Of a stretch of 18,131 nucleotides of DNA, positions 14,618 to 18,131 are shown in pieces. Each line of letters starts with the position of its first letter. The first letter of the stretch is position 1. The translations under genes and the position numbers were made by a program. The notes beneath the pieces were generated by a model. It was not told where the DNA came from. It saw nothing but the letters and a program-made list of their open reading frames with translations, and made no database searches. This DNA is from an uncultured Selenomonadaceae bacterium (lineage in GTDB: Bacteria; Bacillota; Negativicutes; Selenomonadales; Selenomonadaceae), in NCBI GenBank assembly GCA_905236665.1, contig CAJONF010000054.1:1-18131 (forward strand), in the 5' to 3' direction.

Positions 14618-14646
14618 AATCTAACACAGTCTGAAAATAATTTCAA
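14618..14646 (-). promoter_or_regulatory. Predicted promoter of the terD operon
   Basis: On the minus strand TTGAAA (14646-14641) is followed by a 17-base spacer and TAGATT (14623-14618), with TGT just before the -10 box (extended -10). Transcription would begin near 14611 and give a leader of about 70 bases. This is the only good promoter seen for the four-gene operon. Confidence 0.55.
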
Positions 14647-14698
14647 GCCTTTTGCCAAATAGTCCCCAGGCATCGTTCTCTTGTTCAAAAAAAATATT

Positions 14699-14725
14699 TA
14701 AGTTGCCGGCGACAACTGCCGATAT
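14699..14725 (+). promoter_or_regulatory. Sigma-28 (SigD/FliA) promoter of flgE
   Basis: TAAG (14699-14702) is followed by exactly 15 bases and GCCGATAT (14718-14725). The flagellar sigma consensus is TAAA, 15 bases, GCCGATAA or GCCGATAT; only one -35 base differs. Transcription would start near 14732, giving a leader of about 130 bases to the flgE start. Its place upstream of a hook gene supports the call strongly. Confidence 0.8.
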
Positions 14726-14794
14726 AGTTAGCGAAGTCAAGCAGGAACTTGACGCAGCAAAGAAAATATCAGGTCAGACGCACAGGAATTTCAG

Positions 14795-14852
14795 ACAAGG
14801 AACAGTCAAATAACATCTGGCCTCCGGCAAAAATGCCGAATTAGAAAAGGAG
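14795..14852 (+). promoter_or_regulatory. Possible CsrA-binding leader of flgE
   Basis: ACAAGGA at 14795-14801 equals the core of the CsrA consensus (ACARGGA). AAAAGGAG at 14845-14852, the ribosome site, has a second AnGGA core. Two weaker AGGA motifs lie farther up. The 5-bp stem CGGCA/TGCCG (14825-14838) lies between them. Paired sites with one on the ribosome site resemble the CsrA-controlled flagellin leader of Bacillus subtilis. Whether this organism has CsrA cannot be seen here. Confidence 0.3.
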
Positions 14853-14863
14853 AAGTGATTATT

Positions 14864-16459
14864 ATGATGCGTTCCCTGTTTTCCGGTGTTTCCGGATTGA
14901 AATCTCATCAGACACGCATGGACGTTATCGGCAACAACATCGCTAACATCAACACGATTGGTTTTAAATCCAGCCGTACAACTTTTTCCGATATGCTCTC
15001 GCAAATTCAGAGCGCGGCAGCCTCCCCGACAGACGCCCGCGGCGGTGTCAACGCAAAACAAATCGGTCTTGGTTCCGCGGTTGAAAGTATCGACCTTATC
15101 TTCACCGACTCTTCGCCGCAACAGACCGGCAAGAATACCGACCTTGCACTTTCCGGCAACGGACTTTTCGTTTTAAAGAGCGGTGAGCAAGCCTATTACA
15201 CCCGCAACGGTTCGTTCTCCTTTGACGAGGAAGGTTATTACGTTATGCCCGGCAATGGTCTTCGTGTACAGGGTTGGAACGCTACTTCTGACGGCGTTTT
15301 GAATACAAACGGCTTAGCTACTGATATTGTCGTTCCTGTAGGCAAAACAATGGAAGCAACCTCTACCGACCAAATCAGCTATCAAGGCAACCTAAACAAA
15401 GAATCGCTTACTATTACAAGCATTCAAGCTACCCCGACCACTGCTGGCGATCTTACTAGAGTAGCCACTTACGATACAACAACGCCTACACTTATGACTA
15501 GCGTTAATGTTGACGGCGTAAATGCTCTGTCTGCTACAGTTACCCTTAGCGACGGTAGCCAAATTCACGTTACCAGCGGTTATTACGAAGTGGGCAAGAG
15601 CGTTCCTGTCACAACCCTAGCGACTGTCTATGATTCACTCGGTGGCAAACATGAAGTAACCTTGCTCCTTGATAAAGATTCTACCTCGGTCGACTCTAAC
15701 TTAATAGCAGGTTCTGACGCAGACGCATCCTCTACTGGAACTGATTCGTCTGGTAACAAAATCTTCGACAATCGTTGGAGAATGTATATCGCGCCGGGTA
15801 TTGGAGAAAAAGGTCCTGCTGATTCTTCTTTTACAAATGAATATACGCGCAGTGCCTCCAATACTCCTCCTAATCCTGAAGCTGACGGCTCCTCCACAGT
15901 CGGCACGATGAAAAATATCAACTATATTTACTTCAATGATAGAGGTGCGTTAATTTCCAACGGTCAAAGCGAGGCTGGCTCAATTTCCTTTGTGTATTCT
16001 GACGGTAACGGCGCGGCAGTTCAGCAGGCAGATATAAATCTTTCCGGCTTAACCCAATATGCCAGCGGTACAACTTCTTTCCCGACTACGAATGGCAACA
16101 CTGCAGGTATCCTGCAAAGTATCGCGGTTGACGGTAGCGGCATTATCACCGGCACCTACACTAACGGCTTGACACGCGCAGAAGCTCAAATCGCCGTTGC
16201 ACAGTTCACGAACTCCGCAGGTTTAACAAAAGTCGGCACGACGATTTATCAAGAGTCGAATAACTCCGGCGAAGCAAACGTCAAGACAATGAGCGACTTA
16301 GGCTTGAGCGTCGTTTCTTCCGCGCTTGAAATGTCTAATGTCGATCTTGCAAGCGAATTTGCAGATATGATTATTACTCAACGCGGTTTCCAAGCTAACT
16401 CGAAAATGACGACCGTAGCAGATGAAATGCTTGAAACTGTCGTCAACATGAAGAGATAA
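14864..16459 (+). CDS. flgE: Flagellar hook protein FlgE
   Basis: A 531-residue subunit of the flagellar hook, the flexible joint between basal body and filament; it is exported by the flagellar type III system and so has no signal peptide. The N-terminal rod motif MMRSLFSGVSGLKSHQTRMDVIGNNIANINTIGFK begins the protein. The LSGNGLFVL and YTRNGSF motifs follow, as is usual in hook and rod proteins. A variable Ser/Thr/Asp/Gly-rich middle forms the exposed domains. The C-terminal helix ends with ALEMSNVDLASEFADMIITQ and ETVVNMKR. It is longer than the 402-residue E. coli FlgE through its middle part. I chose ATG at 14864 (another ATG follows); GTG at 14855 lies too close to the AAGGAGA site. Codon use is cleaner and less AT-rich than in holA, as expected for a highly expressed gene. 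No other flagellar gene is adjacent. Confidence 0.93.
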   Translation: MMRSLFSGVSGLKSHQTRMDVIGNNIANINTIGFKSSRTTFSDMLSQIQSAAASPTDARGGVNAKQIGLGSAVESIDLIFTDSSPQQTGKNTDLALSGNGLFVLKSGEQAYYTRNGSFSFDEEGYYVMPGNGLRVQGWNATSDGVLNTNGLATDIVVPVGKTMEATSTDQISYQGNLNKESLTITSIQATPTTAGDLTRVATYDTTTPTLMTSVNVDGVNALSATVTLSDGSQIHVTSGYYEVGKSVPVTTLATVYDSLGGKHEVTLLLDKDSTSVDSNLIAGSDADASSTGTDSSGNKIFDNRWRMYIAPGIGEKGPADSSFTNEYTRSASNTPPNPEADGSSTVGTMKNINYIYFNDRGALISNGQSEAGSISFVYSDGNGAAVQQADINLSGLTQYASGTTSFPTTNGNTAGILQSIAVDGSGIITGTYTNGLTRAEAQIAVAQFTNSAGLTKVGTTIYQESNNSGEANVKTMSDLGLSVVSSALEMSNVDLASEFADMIITQRGFQANSKMTTVADEMLETVVNMKR

Positions 16460-16492
16460 TCTAGCAGATTTATGTTATAAAATTTATATCGC

Positions 16493-16528
16493 AAAAAAAA
16501 TCCCGCCGAGCATTTCGACGGGATTTTT
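16493..16528. terminator. Bidirectional terminator shared by flgE and dcuB
   Basis: A run of A (16493-16500) leads into TCCCGCCGA, a short loop, then TCGACGGGA and a T run (16524-16528). The stem is about 13 base pairs with one internal mismatch, and both flanks supply a T tract to the strand being terminated. It lies between the convergent flgE and dcuB stops. Confidence 0.85.
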
Positions 16529-16544
16529 ACTATCTCCCTAGTTC

Positions 16545-17885
16545 CTACAAAACGATATGCGCCATAACAAAGCCAACACAGCAACCGCTTATGACGCCGA
16601 TTAAACCTGGAATCATGAACGAATGGTTCAAAATGTATTTGCCGATTTTAGTCGTGCCTGAGCGGTCAAAGCCGATACAAGCAAGGTCTGAAGGATAGGT
16701 CGGCAGGAAGAAGTAACCATAACACGCGCTGATAAATGACATGATAATTACAGGATCCATTCCGACACTTAAAGCCATTGGAAAGACAATAGCAATCGCC
16801 GCCGCCTGTGAGTTGACAAGTTTTGAAGTCAAGAACGCGATAATTGCAAATGCCCAAGGATAATCAGCAACCGCATTGCCTAAAAATTCTTTCAAGAAAG
16901 CCATATGTGCGCCGAAACAAGTATTAGCCATCCAAGCAACGCCATAAACTGAAACAAGCGCGACGATACCAGATTTAAAAACTTGACTGTTGCCAACATC
17001 TTTTGCCTTGACTTTGCAGATAAACAAAATTATCGCCGCAACCAAAAGCATAACCATCTGAATAACTGCAGTCATTCCAACAGCCTTCATGTTGCCTTTA
17101 GCGTCAGGGAAGTGAGGCAGAAGGTCAGGGAAGTTGCCAAGAACTGCAATAACAACAATGCCTGCAAAGAAAATATACATTGCGTGATAATAGCTTGCAG
17201 GAAGTTCCTTGCCGAGTAAAGATTCTGAGTCGCCATAGACATAAGCCTTGTTTTCAGGGTCTTTAATAAATGCTTGAAATTCTTCATCGTCAGCAAGTTC
17301 TTTACCGCGTCTGTAACTCCATAACGCCGCGAAAAACACGCCTAAACCTGTCGCAGGAATTGAAATTGCTAAAAGTTGCAAGACTGTGTAATTGTGTCCT
17401 GCCGCCGCCATAAATCCCACGATTGAAACTATTGCAACAGAAACCGGCGACGCACAAATTCCCATCTGTGACGCAACTGAAGAAACTGCCATTGGTCTTT
17501 CAGGTCGAATATTTTGTTTAATTGCAATGTCATAGATGATTGGAAACATTGTGTAAACAACGTGACCTGTTCCGCACAAGACAGTTAAAAACCAAGTCGT
17601 GAGCGGAGCCAAGATTGTTACGTGTTTTGGATTATTTCTTAAAAATTGTTCAGCGTACTTTAACATAACTGTCAAGCCGCCTGAAGTTTGCAGAAAGCCC
17701 GCACAGGTGACAACTGCCAAAATTGTGAGCATAACATCGATTGGCGGACTGCCTGGCTTGTAACCAAACACGAACACAAAAACTACAAGCCCAATGCCGC
17801 TTATGACCGCCAATCCGATACCGCCATGACGTACACCGACAAGCAAACACGCCAGCAGTACCAAAAAGCCTAAAGCCATTTCCAT
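16545..17885 (-). CDS. dcuB: Anaerobic C4-dicarboxylate transporter, DcuA/DcuB family
   Basis: A 446-residue inner-membrane carrier, the same length as E. coli DcuB. It exchanges fumarate, malate or aspartate for succinate during fumarate respiration, or takes them up. About ten to twelve hydrophobic spans are visible. Family stretches include GYKPGSPPIDVML, SGGLTVMLKYAEQFLR, VLCGTGHVVYTMFPIIYD, IRPERPMAVSSVASQMG, KLVNSQAAAIAIVFPMAL and FLPTYPSDLACIGFDRSG. The middle loop (EEFQAFIKDPENKAYVYGDSESLLGKELP) resembles that of DcuB more than of DcuA as I recall them, so the symbol is tentative. I chose ATG at 17885 after AGGAGAGGG; a GTG at 17894 in the same frame is too close to the ribosome site. 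It appears to be a single-gene unit with its own operator and terminator. Confidence 0.9.
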   Translation of the reverse strand: MEMALGFLVLLACLLVGVRHGGIGLAVISGIGLVVFVFVFGYKPGSPPIDVMLTILAVVTCAGFLQTSGGLTVMLKYAEQFLRNNPKHVTILAPLTTWFLTVLCGTGHVVYTMFPIIYDIAIKQNIRPERPMAVSSVASQMGICASPVSVAIVSIVGFMAAAGHNYTVLQLLAISIPATGLGVFFAALWSYRRGKELADDEEFQAFIKDPENKAYVYGDSESLLGKELPASYYHAMYIFFAGIVVIAVLGNFPDLLPHFPDAKGNMKAVGMTAVIQMVMLLVAAIILFICKVKAKDVGNSQVFKSGIVALVSVYGVAWMANTCFGAHMAFLKEFLGNAVADYPWAFAIIAFLTSKLVNSQAAAIAIVFPMALSVGMDPVIIMSFISACYGYFFLPTYPSDLACIGFDRSGTTKIGKYILNHSFMIPGLIGVISGCCVGFVMAHIVL

Positions 17886-17919
17886 AAAAATCACCCTCTC
17901 CTAAAAATAAAAAATATTC

Positions 17920-17937
17920 TTGTGACGTGAATCACTA
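17920..17937. promoter_or_regulatory. Palindromic operator upstream of dcuB (Rex-like or CRP/FNR-like)
   Basis: TTGTGA, six bases, TCACTA: an 18-base near-palindrome whose nearer edge is 35 bases upstream of the dcuB ATG. It resembles the Rex box (TTGTGAAnnnnTTCACAA) and equally the CRP half-sites TGTGA and TCACA. A possible -10 box for dcuB (TGTAAT, minus 17942-17937) places the transcription start inside it. That position suits a repressor better than an activator. Rex senses the NADH/NAD+ ratio and controls fermentative genes, so it would make sense here. Confidence 0.5.
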
Positions 17938-18054
17938 TTACAAACTTATTCAATTTTTTTAATTCATTTCCTGCAGTTAAACGTTGCCTTGTATGAAAAA
18001 AATTTTTTTCAAAAAAAGTTCATGAAGTAATTACTTTATTTTTTTTGAAGTCAA

Positions 18055-18063
18055 TGGTACAAT
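18055..18063 (+). promoter_or_regulatory. Extended -10 promoter element before miaB
   Basis: TGGTACAAT is an extended -10 box (TGn plus TACAAT, five of six bases). The -35 region is only T-rich. Transcription would start near 18070, within a few bases of the miaB ATG at 18073, and no Shine-Dalgarno sequence is present between. Confidence 0.45.
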
Positions 18064-18072
18064 GTTTTTGCT

Positions 18073-18131
18073 ATGAAAAAGAAATTGAAAATTTTAACTT
18101 ACGGCTGTCAAATGAATGTCGCGGAGTCCGA
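18073..18131 (+). CDS. miaB: tRNA-2-methylthio-N6-dimethylallyladenosine synthase MiaB (5' fragment)
   Basis: Only the first 19-20 codons are in the window. They read MKKKLKILTYGCQMNVAES, the conserved opening of MiaB, a radical SAM methylthiotransferase. MiaB adds the 2-methylthio group to i6A37 in tRNAs reading UNN codons. The Cys in TYGCQMN is the first ligand of the N-terminal (UPF0004) iron-sulfur cluster. The related MtaB and RimO begin differently (for example TLGCK or SLGC), so MiaB is the best call. The start has no visible ribosome site. Confidence 0.8.
   Translation, partial: MKKKLKILTYGCQMNVAES

Larger units (their letters stand above)
14543..14863. other. Divergent intergenic region between terD and flgE
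   Basis: This spacer of about 320 bases has no convincing gene. It holds the terD promoter and repeated leader on the minus strand. On the plus strand it holds the sigma-28 promoter of flgE, the flgE leader with GGA motifs and a small 5-bp hairpin (14825-14838). One frame is open at 14703-14813 but no ribosome site precedes it. Confidence 0.7.

Noticed and set aside
14703..14813. Open frame of 36 codons (TTG start) upstream of flgE, with a protein-like ending
   Set aside because: No ribosome site precedes it and its start lies before the predicted sigma-28 transcription start, so it could not be made from that transcript.
14825..14838. CGGCA/TGCCG hairpin before flgE as a terminator
   Set aside because: The stem is only 5 bp and no T run follows; at most it shapes the leader.

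Overview
This window looks like chromosomal DNA of an anaerobic, flagellated member of the Firmicutes, most likely of the Negativicutes/Selenomonas type. That placement is inferred. It rests on an rlmB-yacP pair with a 4-base overlap, a hook protein beginning MMRSLFSGVSGL, a DcuB-type C4-dicarboxylate carrier, strong Gly-rich Shine-Dalgarno sequences with frequent TTG starts, and moderately AT-rich DNA full of AAAATTTTT words. No rRNA, tRNA, IS element, prophage or CRISPR array was seen.

Layout. Positions 1-1988 (minus) hold an almost complete glycogen branching enzyme of the eukaryote-like type, running off the left edge by only a few residues. Divergent from it is a plus-strand cluster: rlmB (23S rRNA 2'-O-methyltransferase), yacP/rae1 (NYN RNase) and a 489-residue protein with an IF-2 N-terminal domain but no GTPase. 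A CorA-family metal transporter (minus) converges on it. Next come holA (DNA polymerase III delta) and a two-part protein ending in a DUF4422 glycosyltransferase domain (plus). A single-membrane-span PilN-like protein (minus) converges on these with one base between.

Positions 9592-14542 (minus) form the most distinctive block: terD, terD, a signal-peptide-bearing MTAN-like nucleosidase and a PMCA-type calcium P-ATPase. The genes have tight spacing, one promoter in front and one terminator behind. Between the two terD genes is a heptamer-repeat hairpin that pairs better in the RNA strand than in the opposite strand. TerD proteins bind calcium, so an operon joining two of them to a calcium pump and a secreted nucleosidase suggests a calcium-linked envelope stress or signalling module.

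On the right, flgE (plus) stands alone behind a near-consensus sigma-28 promoter and a leader with CsrA-like GGA motifs. It shares a bidirectional terminator with the convergent dcuB (minus). dcuB has a Rex/CRP-like palindrome 35 bases before its start. The window ends with the first 20 codons of miaB, behind an extended -10 box that would leave almost no leader.

Four genes (rlmB, the CorA homologue, the P-ATPase and the PilN-like gene) appear to start at TTG.
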